Assembly: GCA_949128115.1 (NCBI GenBank)
Contig: OX421962.1
Location: forward strand, 9,704,262 to 9,768,261
Reading direction: 5' to 3'
Length of the DNA stretch: 64,000 nt
Source: Anaspis maculata
Lineage: Eukaryota > Arthropoda > Insecta > Coleoptera > Scraptiidae
This document shows positions 35,907 through 47,320 of this stretch, one piece after another (position 1 is the first letter of the stretch; each line of letters begins with the position of its first letter). The position numbers and the translations under genes are program-made. The notes beneath the pieces were generated by a model. That model was not told the DNA's origin. It saw only the letters and a list, made by a program, of their open reading frames with translations, and searched no databases.

Positions 35907-35951
35907 TCAGGTCAGATCAGGTCAGGTCAGGTCAGGTCAGGTCAGGTCAGA
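35907..35951 (+). repeat. TCAGG array at the 5' junction of the LINE
   Basis: About nine pentamers (TCAGG with two TCAGA variants) end directly at the first base of the LINE 5' region ('ccccctcctagg'). The matching array is at the 3' end (41696-41730). Together they are the broken halves of a telomere-type island of at least 16 units. Confidence 0.9.
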
Positions 35952-36400
35952 TCCCCCTCCTAGGTGCTGTAAGACCTTGTAGTTGGTGGAGGGGCTCAAG
36001 TAACTGCGGTGATCCTGAGAGCTATGTCGGCGGGGGCCGCGCGAAGAGGCCCCTGGCAGGGAGACTCATGCCGAAAAGGTCGATGGAGAGCGGTGAAAGC
36101 CAAGAAACAGCACAAAGGGGGCTGAGCGGAGCGCCAGTCAGCCTCTCATCATACCGTAATCGTGTGACATCCGTCAGAGACTCCGGCAGGGCGTGGCTGG
36201 AGAACGTCGGGTGTTGTGCGACCGGGGGGCTTGCCTTCATCGGCCGGCTTGCGAGGAGCAAACCTCTATAAAATATCCGACAGCGAAGTCGAAAAAACCT
36301 GTGGGGCACCAGGCTCACCCCACAGTATGAGTGCCTTTCCCTCGGTATGGGCCCACTACCGAGGGGTGACCTCTACATGGTCCCAACTCGTGGGAACTAA

Positions 36401-38497
36401 ATGGATGACTCTTATGAAAAATTGACCAATATTGAGAAACCCCAGAAAAGTCAAGACTTGACTGCGAAGACGCAAACTCCTGTAGTTATACCGGACCCTT
36501 TCGCCAAGAGAGGAAGCGTCGGTCACTCACCAGGCAAGAACGTGAAGAAGTCCAACAGCGAAAGCTATGAAACCGAAGACGATGAGGAAGACAGGTACGT
36601 GTCTCCCTTCTCGCCGACGAAACCTAGAGCAGAGGGCAGCACTTATCAAGAAACTCCAGCCAGCAAAACGGGGAAGAAAAGAAAAATGAAACACAGTCCC
36701 AAGTTCGAGCTGCCTATGAAAGCCTCGTCAAATTTCTTCAAAAAAAATAAAGAAACGATTGCGGTGTCGGAGGGTATCAAGGATAAAATCGATAAACTTG
36801 TGAAACTCTGCAAAGAAAACAATAATGTTCACCGCAGGGTCAAGGAATTGGCGCAAGAACTCAATTTCGAGACAAGAAGACCGGCGGCGAGTTCCAAAAC
36901 ATCAAAAATTGAGGAGGTAGTACAAAAATCCAGAATTGAGAGCCTGGAGGAAGAAGTCAAGAGGCTAAAAGCCACAAGCGATATCGGTAGTGCTGAAATT
37001 GAAAAACTCAAGAGAGAAAACTCTGACTTGAAATCCAAGATGGAACAACAAACTCTACTATTGGCGAAACGCATAGCAGACAAAAATCCGGAAGTGACGG
37101 CGGAACAAATAGAGGCAACACACGAGTATGAACAATTCTTGGATTTGGCGGAAATTAGATGGGAAGAAGACGTTTTTACGAATGTGAGCATCGTACCAGG
37201 AAACCCACTAAACTTAACTGAGCAGGAATGCTCGCTGGTCATCATTGATCCACAAGATAAAGAAATGAACAAGAGTATCCAAAGAATGTACAGAGACCGA
37301 AACCCGGAACTAGGGGAGATGACTGATAAGATCGAAATCTTGGAGAGCTCCGTCACCAGAGGTCTTGGAGGCGACAGAAAAACAAAGAAAATCATCAAAA
37401 TCCAACCAACACACAACAGAGACCTATGGGAGCAACTAAAGGCCGTTAGTACATACACAAAAAGCGAAGGAATCAGAACTGTGATAACCCATAGCATCAA
37501 AATGGTTGAGCTGGACAAAATGAAGAAGATGCTACAATGCAATTTTAATGATATCAACACTAAAGTTCAATTATTCATACCCCCACAAACGACTGGAAGT
37601 CAAATCAGCAAAGACATGAAGAAAAAAACGATCAAAGAAAAACAGACATACGCCCTAGTAGTCGAGGAAAAAGGCAAGGACTTTAAAACACTGCTGAAAT
37701 CCATTAAAGAAGATTTGGCAGGACATGAAATTAATAAAGAAATCGAATCCATCAGGAGTACAAAAGAAGGAAGAATACTTATACAAACCAAAAGGAATCA
37801 AGAGTCTGCTAAACAAATTCTAGAATTGATCAAAGTCAGCAATGAGGACAGGACGGTGAAAATGATTCAAGACAGGGAGCATACAGAAACCCTTCACATA
37901 AGAGGAATGGACGCTCTCTCAACAAAGGAGGACATCGCTGCAGCTATAATGGAAGCAATAGGACCAACAAAAAATGACTATAAACTGAGCGATATTAGAC
38001 CAAATGCAAATGACACTGCAGCAGTGACGCTTACCATTGGAAAAGAAGAAGCGGAAAAATTGGAAAAAATGGGGAAGATCAGAATTGGCATGGTCAGGTG
38101 CTCGGTAGAAAGAAAAATAGAAGTGAGAAAGTGCTTCAAGTGCTGGACCTACGCTCACGAGGCCCCAAAGTGCGAAGGACCAGACAGGTCGGCGCTATGC
38201 CGGAAATGCGGCTCAAGCGGACACAAAGAAACGGAGTGTGAAAATGAGGAAAGCTGCCCGGTGTGCGAAACAAAGGGGCATAAGGCGGGCACAGGCAAGT
38301 GCGCAGAATTCCGGAAAGCGCTAACACGCACAAGAAGGGCACGCCGAAAATCCACAAGGGAAAGGCTCAACGAGGAAGGAGAAAACGAAGACATGCAAAT
38401 GGAGGACGAAAACTCTGCAAAGCCTGATGGACAAACGACCAACGTCACCGCGGAACCTGGCGAAACGGTCGAGATGAACCGTGTTGAGGGAAAATAG
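36401..38497 (+). CDS. LINE ORF1, Gag-like nucleic-acid-binding protein
   Basis: This is an intact 698-residue frame from a true ATG. It has a charged, probably disordered N-terminus with a basic KKRKMK patch, and a coiled coil at about residues 168-240 (ESLEEEVKRLK...IEKLKRENSDLKSKM). A central region has the fold length expected of R1-clade ORF1. Three CCHC zinc knuckles lie at about 576-636: CFKCWTYAHEAPKC, CRKCGSSGHKETEC and CPVCETKGHKAGTGKC (the last with a longer final spacing). The tail is acidic. In this clade ORF1 binds element RNA and, in telomere-specific members, directs the particle to telomeres. ORF2 overlaps its end by about 17 nt in another frame. No lesion is visible, in contrast to ORF2. 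Confidence 0.93.
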   Translation: MDDSYEKLTNIEKPQKSQDLTAKTQTPVVIPDPFAKRGSVGHSPGKNVKKSNSESYETEDDEEDRYVSPFSPTKPRAEGSTYQETPASKTGKKRKMKHSPKFELPMKASSNFFKKNKETIAVSEGIKDKIDKLVKLCKENNNVHRRVKELAQELNFETRRPAASSKTSKIEEVVQKSRIESLEEEVKRLKATSDIGSAEIEKLKRENSDLKSKMEQQTLLLAKRIADKNPEVTAEQIEATHEYEQFLDLAEIRWEEDVFTNVSIVPGNPLNLTEQECSLVIIDPQDKEMNKSIQRMYRDRNPELGEMTDKIEILESSVTRGLGGDRKTKKIIKIQPTHNRDLWEQLKAVSTYTKSEGIRTVITHSIKMVELDKMKKMLQCNFNDINTKVQLFIPPQTTGSQISKDMKKKTIKEKQTYALVVEEKGKDFKTLLKSIKEDLAGHEINKEIESIRSTKEGRILIQTKRNQESAKQILELIKVSNEDRTVKMIQDREHTETLHIRGMDALSTKEDIAAAIMEAIGPTKNDYKLSDIRPNANDTAAVTLTIGKEEAEKLEKMGKIRIGMVRCSVERKIEVRKCFKCWTYAHEAPKCEGPDRSALCRKCGSSGHKETECENEESCPVCETKGHKAGTGKCAEFRKALTRTRRARRKSTRERLNEEGENEDMQMEDENSAKPDGQTTNVTAEPGETVEMNRVEGK

Positions 38498-41400
38498 AAG
38501 AAGGGATAAAAAAAAATTAATAAAAAAAAAAAACATCAATTTATACAAGAATCAAAGTTCATTTTCAAGAGTCTCGTCGAACATATTTATACGCAAAAAA
38601 GAAAACAGAAAAAAAAAGCTCTACCCTAAACTCAAGTTTCTTCAAGTGAATCTAAATCGTAGTAGAACAGCCCACGATGCCCTTTGGGACACCGCCTTGG
38701 AAACAAACGCAGACATCCTTCTCGTTAGTGAACCCAACAAAACTCTGATGGACAGAGACGCAAGATGGCAGACAGATGATAGAAACGACGCCGCCATAAG
38801 AGTGCTGAACAGAATCCCAATTGATAAAATTGGAAGAGGCTCGAGTTTTGTCTGGCTGACAACGGAAAGGCTTCTTATCATCAGCTGCTACCTGTCGGGG
38901 AATGACACGATTATGAACTTCACGAACTCGCTGAATGAAATTGCCTGAGTGGTGAGATCACATAGAGGACAGACAATAATCGCGGGGGATTTCAACGCGA
39001 AGTCAACGGGATGGGGCGCTGTGATAAATGACGAAAGAGGAAACATGTTAGAAGACTGGATGTCCGAAATTGATCTGATCACCTGGAACACCGGTGCAAA
39101 CACTTTTGAACGACATGGGTGCCGTTCGTCTGTATTAGATCTCACACTTACAACACATCAAGCAGGTGCTATCATAGAGAACTGGGAAGTTTTAGATCGG
39201 GAAACCCTGAGCGACCACCGTTATATTGCGTTTGAAACGCAAAATGAAATCGATTACTCCAGCAAGATCTCTCCCAGAGGATGGAGCCTGAAAAAAGACA
39301 GGATGGACCTGCTATCAAAGGAGATTGCAAAGGAATCTGAGACAGCCGACGCAAGTCCCGATGGCCTTGTCAAAGTTTTGACAAAAGCCTGTGATAAAAT
39401 TCTGCCCCGCAGGAAAGTAGAGACCAAGAAACAAGCTGCGTACTGGTGGAATCAAGAAATATCGAAGCAGAGGAAGCAGTGCGTCAAAATCAGGCGCCAG
39501 TACCAAAGCGCCTGTAATCGCAAACATGGATGAGTTGAAAGTTGCATTAAGCGACGCCAGGATGGCTTTAAGGCAATCTATAACAAAATCAAAAGAGCAG
39601 AAGTGGAGAGTTATGTGAAGAGGTGGAGTCCGACATATGGGGCACAGGATACAACTTGGTCGTCAAGCAGATACAAATGAGAGAGAAGCTGACTATACCG
39701 ACAAATCGCATAGAGCTGATTTTCCAGGAATTGTTCCCAATCCACGAAGATGTAGATTGGACGGCGCCAAACGTAGAGGAGGTGGTCCCCTTCACAGAAG
39801 AAGAACTCACTCGAGCCGCAGGCAGACTTGGAAATGGAAAAGCACCAGGACCTGATGCCATTGTACCAGAGGTTATCAAGCTAGCAGTACAGCGCCCTAG
39901 GTATGTCCTAGAGGTCATGAATCGGGCGCTCACTACGGGCCACTTTCCAGAAAGATGGAAAACAGCAAATCTGGTGCTCCTTAGGAAAGGAGATGAACCG
40001 ATTGAGGAGCCATAGCTATAGGCCAATATGTTTGCTTGACTCAGCGGGAAAGCTGCTAGAACACCTTATCCTAGCACGGCTTAAAGAAGATTTGAAACAA
40101 GGCAAGGATCTTTCAGAAAACCAATATGGCTTCAGAACAGGAAAGTCCACGGTGCACGCAGTAAAACATGTTTTGTCCCTTGCAGAAAAAGAAAAGCAAA
40201 AGTCGTACAGGCACAGGAAACACTGTGCCCTGATAACACTGGACTTAAAAAACGCGTTCAATACAGCAAGCTGGCAAATCATTCTGAACCAACTCAGGGC
40301 AAGGAAAATCGACCCAGCGCTGCAGAGATTGCTGCGGAGCTACCTCCAGACGAGAAAAATCGATATTTCAATGGGACTCGACAAGGATGTTAGAGAAGTA
40401 AACAGTGGCGTTCCACAGGGTTCGGTGTTGGCCCCTACCCTGTGGAACATACTCTACGACGGGGTTCTAAGACTTTGGATGCCGGAAGGAGTAACAATAG
40501 TTGGATTTGCGGACGATTTAGCGGTGGTGGTCACTGACAAGAAAATTGAAAACCTAGAAAGAAAAGCAAACAGAGCCATAGAAGAAATAGCCTTATGGCT
40601 TGAGAATCAATCCTTGAAACTGGCCCCAGAGAAAACTGAAGCGGTTCTGCTATTGACAAAAAGAAAGGCACCTCACGTCAGTTTCAACGCACGCGGTATA
40701 GTGATAAACCCAAAGGAGTCCATTAAGTATCTTGGGGTATGGCTGAGCAGGAATATGTCCCACAAAAAACACATCTACGAAACCGCGGCAAAAGCCGCAA
40801 AAACCGTGGCTAAGCTCAGTAGACTGATGCCAAACATTGGCGGTCCGAGTTGTGGCAAGAGGAGGATTCTGGGCTCCGTGGCGCACTCGGTAATCCTATA
40901 TGCCGCGTCGATATGGGAAGCGGGAATGAAAGTGAAACTGTGGGCGGCCCAACTCAACAGAGTACAACGACAGATGGCGATACGAATATGCAGGGCCTAC
41001 CGCACAGTTTCGGAGGAGGCCGCGCTTGTGGTTGCGGGAATTCCACCGGTGGCGTTGTTAGCGCTGGAAAGAAAAGAAGTGTTCTATGGAATGGAAAAGA
41101 ACGAGGCAAGAGAGCTGTTGATGAGAAGATGGCAAGAAGCATGGGAAGAAGGAAGTAAAGGAGCGTGGACTAGAACGTTAATAAAAAGTGTTTCTGTGTG
41201 GACGAGCAGGCGCCATGGCGAGCCGGGCTTTCACTTGACGCAATTTCTGACAGGACATGGGTGTTTTGGAGACTATCTTCAGAAAATCGGTCAAACAAAT
41301 AAAAGCGCGTGTTGGTACTGCAGGGAGGAACACAGCCCAGAACATACGGTGTTCCGATGACAAAGATGGGAAGTCGAGAGACGAAGTTTACCTACAGGCC

Positions 41401-41527
41401 TGGGCCCAGAAAACGTCGTAAATCATATATGCTTGATTCGGAGGGAGGTTGGAACAAAGTGGCGGACACAGTTACAAAGATAATGACGCAGAAGGGGAGT
41501 GATGAAAGGGAGAGAGGAAGAACGTGA
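38481..41527 (+). pseudogene. LINE ORF2, APE endonuclease and reverse transcriptase, inactivated
   Basis: Endonuclease motifs are visible: LQVNLNRSRTAHD (about 38640), LLVSEPN, GDFNAKSTGWG (about 38990), SSVLDLTL and LSDHRYIAF (about 39215). RT motifs follow: GPDAIVPEVIK (about 39855), YRPICLLDSAGKLLE, NQYGFRTGKST, SGVPQGSVLAPTLWN (about 40408) and the catalytic FADD (about 40505). A C-terminal zinc knuckle starts CWYCREEHSPEH. Lesions are an in-frame TGA at 38946, reading-frame changes near 39525, 39608 and 40008, a TGA at 41358 exactly where the last zinc-knuckle Cys is expected, and another frame change near 41410. No ATG marks the start; the frame is open from 38481. This copy cannot make a full ORF2 protein unless the lesions are sequencing or assembly errors. 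Confidence 0.9.
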
Positions 41528-41695
41528 ACAACGGCAACCGTCTTCCGATGCAATGCAAAAGCGGTTCCGGAGGACGGATAAACACCAGGCATGAGGAGAG
41601 GTTTAGTGTGTAGGGCTCCGGCGAGTCCCACACTACCCCGGTGCTGTCCAGCCGGGGTGTGCGTAAAGGCATTCCTCTCCTCCCGAAAAAAAAAA

Positions 41696-41730
41696 GGTCA
41701 GGTCAGATCAGATCAGGTCAGGTCCGGTCA
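41696..41730 (+). repeat. TCAGG array at the 3' junction of the LINE
   Basis: Seven pentamers (GGTCA with GATCA and GGTCC variants) follow the A10 tail without a gap. The A tail joins at GGTCA, i.e. between A and G of the TCAGG unit as written on the sense strand. Confidence 0.9.
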
Positions 41731-43350
41731 GTGTCTTGTGACTTGTGTCTAGAGTCTTTAAAGGTCCGATGACCTGTATTTCTTTTACTTTCAGATTTCC
41801 AGTAAGCGCCTTGATGTCTTCTATTTCGAGCCCCTTCGACCCCTTGCGCCTGTATCTATCTTGCTATGTCGTTTGCAGCTTCAGTGAAACTTTTGCTTCA
41901 ATGGAAGGAATTTCAAGGATAATATAAAATGAATAGTCAATGAAAAAGCAAGTTCTTTCGAGCTAGCTTGTTCACTTGTTCTGACTGGTTTGAATCCAAA
42001 TTTACAGAACGGATTTGGATTCAGGTGATTGAATTCGGTCGGAAACGATGCCAAACTTGTCGTGATCTTTTGTGCCAAGGTGGCACCAGCAGAATACGGT
42101 GCGTCGAATCCAACATCCAACCGATTGACGGGTTTCCTTCCCTTCATTTTGAATTGAATTTTTTACCTCCCTCCCCTCCAATACCTCAAAACGCTGGAGT
42201 GCGATTCTTGGCAGTTTTGGAAATGTAGTACAGCAATTCAAAACAAAACATCAAATTTTCAGGACGTCCATTTGTTCAATTAACGGTTTGTGCAAAATTT
42301 TCATTAGTTATCTTTCCTGTGCTGTACTGTAATGCACCCAGCGTTTCGTACGACGTAAGAGAATCGTGGAATTAAAAAGGGACGTAACTCAACTCCGGCT
42401 TTAATAAAGGCTTGCGTCATGGAATCTATACATTTCAGCACAGCCCAGCAGCGTGTGCTATGAGACCATCCAGCAACGTACATTTCGAGGCACGTCCCAA
42501 GCCGCTCGCTCGCTCTGCATAGAGCTTATGGCTACGCGCAGAGGAGCCGTTCCTCCACCGTTGTACGCTGCTGGATGTTCAGTAATAATGGGCAAACGCG
42601 ACTCGCGTCCGGCATGGATGAAATTACTGTTGTGCAGTGCACCATCTCTCGTCGACCCGGTGTGCCGTGCTGCCGCCGAGAGCTGACGACGCTAGGCACT
42701 GGCTGCTGCTCAACGACCTCCCTTTTTGCCCCTTCAGCACTCTCTGGGCTCCCGGTCCAGTGGCGTGCTCTTAAGGTGCACAAAGAACAACGCGACGAGC
42801 TTGTACCATGCATAGTCAGCGCTTCTCGCTTATGGACAAGTAAATCCCTATGCTTCCAGTATGCGAAAAACACACCAACGTTAAAAAGAGAGGGCAATAT
42901 CGTTTCGCTCTCAGAAGAACCGAAATGCGTCCATTACACGTCCCAAACTTATATTGCATGGGTAAGGCGGCGTTGCCGTAGCACCTGAATTTCCTTACCG
43001 AGCAACTGTTCGAAGCAAATGCTCCATGACTTTTTAGTCTTAGCCGAAATTAATTCGAGGATTAGTTTTGTTTGTCTTTACAAGCTGTGTGGATATTATA
43101 CAGTTTTCATAATTCAAGTGGAGTAAATTGAACTTTTCGTGATCACTGAGGATTTATGGAAGAAGAGGCAACGTTGGAAATGTTCATCAGAGGGAACCGT
43201 ACCACTTTTGTTTTGCAAGCAGGTAGCCTTTTTTGTTTTGCAGGCTCGGGTGCTCGGGGTATGCACTAGTGCACTAGACAAACACACTAGATCCAACTGG
43301 GATGTGATTGGTGAACAAATATCTACTTCCCTGTTTAGTGATCCACCCCG

Positions 43351-44700
43351 TACGAAGGCGCAGAGCGGACGTGGAAGATATTTATTTGTAATTGCGACTT
43401 TTTTTCTGTCAATTGCCACTTTATTCTGGCAATTGCGGCTTTTTTCTGTCAATTGCCACTTTATTCTGGCAATTGCGACTTTTTTCTGTCAATTGCCACA
43501 TTATTCTGGCAATTGTGACTTTTTTCTGTCAATTGCCACTTTATTCTGGCAATTGTGGCTTTTTTCTGTCAATTGTCACTATATTCTGGCAATTGCGACT
43601 TTTTTCTGTCAATTGCCACTTTATTCTGTCAATTGCCACTTTATTTTGGCAATTGCGACTTTTTTCTGTCAATTGCCACTTTATTCTGGCAATTGCGACT
43701 TTTTAACACATTTCGATAGAAAATGATGTTTATATGGCCGGTTTGTCCGTCTGTCTGTTCGTCCGTTACCTGTCTGTTCGTCCGTCTGTCTGTCTGTCCT
43801 TGTAAAAGTTTAGAAGTTGTACTCCTTCTCGGGAAATGAAGCTAGAGCCTTAGAACTTTTTCCGATTGATAGCTTAGACCCTCAAGGGTGGCCTATAGCC
43901 AGACTGTATTTCATGGTGGCGCTGTCATCTTGGTAGCGATATTGAAATTTCTTATTGTGGAACGATTTTCCTGAAACTTGGAACTGACCCTTGCTTCGTA
44001 TGATCACTCTTATTTTCAAGCTGAGTTTCATGATCCGCTAGAGCGGATTCAGAGCGAATGAATCTGAAGCGGATTCATACGAGAGAAGAGTACCTACGTT
44101 TCATGACAATCGTTCCAATAATAAGAAATTTCGATGTGGCGGCCAAGATGGCGGCGTAATCATGAAACTGAGCTTAAAAGTAAGAATGTTCATACGAGAT
44201 CAGAGTAAGTTCAGTTTGAGGTTCCGTTCCACTGATGAGAAATTTCAATATGACTACCAAGATGGCAGCGCCACCATGAAATACAGTCTGCCCATCGGCC
44301 ACCCTTGAGGGCCTAAGCTATTCATCGGAAAAAGTTCTAAGGCTCTAGCTTCATTTCCCGAGAAGGAGTACAACTTCTCAACTTTTACACGGACAGACAG
44401 ACAGACGGACGAACAGACAAATAACGGACGGACAGACAGATGGACAAACTGGCCATATAAACATCATTTTCTATCGAAATGTGCTAAAAAGTCGCAATTG
44501 CCAGAATTAAGTGGCAATTGACAGAAAAAAGTGTCAATTGACAGCAAAAAGTCCCAACTGCCAGAATAAAGTGGCAATTGCCAGAATAAAGAGGCAATTG
44601 ACAGAAAAAAGTCGCAATTGCCAGAATAAAGTGGCAATTGACAGAAAAAAGTCGCAATTACAAATAAATATCTTCCATGTCCGCTCTGCGCCTTCGCAAC
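43351..44700. mobile_element. Large palindrome with minisatellite arms and GTCY microsatellites
   Basis: The outer ends 'cgaaggcgcagagcgg' and 'ccgctctgcgccttcg' are inverted. Each arm carries an array of about 40-bp units ('cttttttctgtcaattgcca' type; about eight copies on the left, about five on the right), then a GTCY tract ('gtccgtctgtctgttcgtcc'), then about 300 bp of well-matched unique arm ('gaagttgtactccttctcgg'). The centre is near 44030. The GTCY tract plus inverted arms recall Helentron-associated (DINE-1/HINE) elements, but I see no protein. The repetitive 104- and 195-residue frames are array artefacts. Confidence 0.85.
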
Positions 44701-44870
44701 CCCAAGTAGCACCACTGGCAAAACTAAAGCGCCTCTGACTAGTTTGCGTAAATTCAACTTCTTCTCGTGACGAAGAGGACGATGTATTTTCTCCTTTAGA
44801 TTCCCGTGCGTTTTTCGGCCTGGTATTACTTGTCCATAAGCGCGAGCAGCGCTGAGCGTGCATGGTCTAA

Positions 44871-45016
44871 GGGCTAGATTTCAAGTCGGAGATCCGCCCG
44901 CGCAAATGTAGCGAAGTCCGGTCACTATGGCAACATAACACAATCCGACGCAATGATTGGCTCATCGATGCCGTACATGAGTGCGTAAGTTGCGCCGCTA
45001 ACTTGAAATTCAGCCC
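44871..45016. mobile_element. 146-bp MITE with TAA target duplication
   Basis: The ends GGGCTAGATTTCAAGT and (reverse complement of the right end) GGGCTGAATTTCAAGT match at 14 of 16 positions. TAA flanks both sides (44868-44870 and 45017-45019), as in PIF/Harbinger insertions (target TTA/TAA). Non-coding. Confidence 0.7.
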
Positions 45017-45779
45017 TAAGGCGGCGAGTCACCACAACGGTAGTCTGTGCCACAACAATACAAATCGACAGATTCCAAGTTGTTGTCCTTGTGGAAATGA
45101 ATCACAAGTAAAAAGCGAACTCTGCATACTTGCGTAAGCGTTTGAGCGAGGGTTGGAGAATTTACAGTCCGCCGCGGCACCCCTGTTCTCTTGACGGTCT
45201 CGTCTTATTGAAGAAATGAAATTTAGGGTGGATTTTATTGCGCTTTCCGTTAATGGTCGTCTATAATGCCAGCAAAACGTACGTTAGATACGCAAAGTCG
45301 GTGCAAGATGGCTCAAATTGGGAGCGTGCTCTGGGTGGGATCACTGAGATCACTTACTGTACGGATCACTCGCAGGGACAAACTCCGCCAAATTACGTTT
45401 TATTATCAAAATGGCAATGTTTTCGATACGGCTACAATACTTGATCCTTCCCTTTCACCCTTGCAGGTGTCGGGGTTTCATTATTATTTAGTCGAGGGGT
45501 GCAGTTCCATTATGGTCCTGCTGCTCCGAAGCTATAAGCTTATTGTGCCCTCATGCGTCATGAATATTTTCATCAGTGTATCAATCTGGTAAAGCAAGGA
45601 CCAGATTCGAGAACGCCTGCGCCATTTCTTCGGGTTCAGGTGTTTTGAACGCCCCAGTGCTCTCCTTGCTTCTAGAGCCAAACATGGGTGAATGCATCAT
45701 TTAAAATAGAAATTATTAGGTTCCTTGTTATTTTTTGATCCAGGATTCTCGAGAATCCCAAGTAGTGCTGGCAACCAAA

Positions 45780-46430
45780 TCGGTTTCACTAATTAAAATT
45801 AAAGACTGTCATGTTTGAAGTCAGTATTTCGAAGTAAAAAAGGTCCAGTTCCTTGTGATAAAAGTCGAAATTTTTCGTGTTTGAAGTCGGATTTTTTTTG
45901 TCAAAAGCCGTAGTTTTTGGTGTGTAAGTCGAAATTTCGTGGTTCAAATCCAGTTTCGAGTTTAAAATCGCAGTTTTTCGTGTTGATGAAGTCGAAATTT
46001 TGAGGTAAAAATCGAAGTTTTATTGCTTGAAATAAAATTTTTGTGTTTTAACTCGAAATTTCGTGCTCAAAGTCAACATTCCAAGTCGAACTTTTTTGTA
46101 TTTAAAGTCAAAGATTCAAAGTGAAAGTCAAGCGTTTTGGATTTGAAGTTCGAGATCAAATCGAAGTTTTCCGTTTTCAATGTCAAAATTGAAGAATTTT
46201 TTGTTAAAGAACTCCAAAACTAGCAAAATGATTTAAAACGTGTCAAATTGATTCTAAAAATGTCAAGAAAAATATAACTGTGAAATTATTCAATCTTTCC
46301 GAATGATTTGAAACTATTGTCAAGATGATTTTGGAAATGTCGAAATAATTGAAAAAATGTCAATGATCGAAATACGAGTATGTCCAAATATTGGAAAAAA
46401 AGTTAGAATGATCTCATATTGTCAGGATAT
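45780..46430. repeat. Degenerate minisatellites, two families in sequence
   Basis: 45780-46190 carries 'gtcgaaatttttcgtgtttg' phrases, the reverse complement of the 30.8-33 kb family. 46200-46430 carries 'tgtcaaaatgattcc'-like phrases. The second family resumes at about 51060, so the block appears split by 46.4-51.06 kb. Confidence 0.7.
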
Positions 46431-46709
46431 TTCCAAAAATACCTCATAATACTGTATCCCTCGGTGCTACGCACCTCGGCTTCGCGCCACGAAATACAAC
46501 AAAATCTTTCGCTCGAGCAACTGTGCATTAGGTACCCATAATTAATTTCACAGCTTTTTTCATTAGAGCAAAATATGAAACAAAAATCTGTAAAGGGTGA
46601 CAATTTAAGAGTGGCGACATTTTATTGGTCAATTACAAAAATGTTTGGCATGACATCAAGTTCGTCTCATTGTTATATGATCCTGAAACATTTTAATTTT
46701 TTTTTGCAT

Positions 46710-47320
46710 GGAGCGGTGGCAGACTGTCCATAGGGTGTTTTCTGCAGAACATCGTCATATATTGCAATACACAGCAGCAGTTCCGACGCGAATTCAACTT
46801 AGCTGTGGTTCCTGAAAACAGAGCACTAAGCAGATGTGTCTCCATGTAATGGGTAATGCAATATTCGTGAACAGCAAACGATATGTGGGAATGTTGCAAA
46901 CATTTCTGAGGGATGCCATTGGTCAACTTCACTTACTAGAGGACGTCATTTGGTACCGATGGCGATGGTGCGAAACCTCATGTGGCCAATGCATCGATGA
47001 ATGTTTTGCGAGACATATTTCCAGGTCGACTTTTGTCTCAACGGGGTGATCAGTCGTGGCCAGCACGCTCTCCCGATTTGTCTGCTTTGGATTATTTTCT
47101 GTGGGGCTACTCAAGTCTGAAGTGTACCGTGTACCAGAACCGACCTCAAACTTCAAATGACTTGAGGAATAACATTAGAGAAGTGATCGCTCAGATTCCG
47201 GCGGGAATGTGCCACTGTGCTAGCGTGTAATGAGCTCGTTATTGCGTCGATCTCAAAAAAATGCATCGATCGGAACGGCGCCGGCGGTCATTTACTCAAT
47301 GTATTTTTGAGAATTATTAT
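46710..47320 (+). pseudogene. IS630/Tc1-mariner superfamily transposase remnant
   Basis: Three reading frames must be combined to follow the similarity. VNSKRYVGMLQTFL (about 46870) is followed by a frame change, then HVANASMNVLRDIFPGRL, then WPARSPDLSALDYFLWGY (about 47058), the signature around the last catalytic region of this family. 'YQNRPQTSNDLRNNIREVI' and, in a third frame, RNGAGGHLLNVFLRI at the C-terminus complete it. At least two frameshifts and in-frame stops upstream make it dead. The 5' half and the terminal repeats are missing. It abuts the 3.1-kb foldback element. Confidence 0.8.

Larger units (their letters stand above)
35952..41695 (+). mobile_element. R1-clade LINE (SART/TRAS-like) inserted in TCAGG repeats
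   Basis: The element is about 5.7 kb: a 5' untranslated region (about 450 bp), ORF1 with zinc knuckles (36401-38497), a damaged endonuclease/RT ORF2 (about 38481-41527), a 3' untranslated region with a GC-rich stem-loop (CCCCGG...CCGGGG near 41636-41657) and an A10 tail (41686-41695). TCAGG units flank both ends. Domain order and motifs fit the R1 clade, whose SART and TRAS families insert specifically into insect telomere repeats; a beetle SART family in TCAGG is known. Site specificity of this copy is inferred from the flanks. The sense strand carries TCAGG. Length is short for SART/TRAS (usually 6.5-8 kb), mostly for lack of a long 5' leader. Confidence 0.88.

Noticed and set aside
36829..37560. 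243-residue minus-strand frame
   Set aside because: It is the antisense of LINE ORF1, which has zinc knuckles and a coiled coil on the plus strand.
43139..43726. 195- and 104-residue repetitive plus-strand frames
   Set aside because: They arise from the 40-bp minisatellite being nearly free of stops; the same array appears inverted at 44480-44660.
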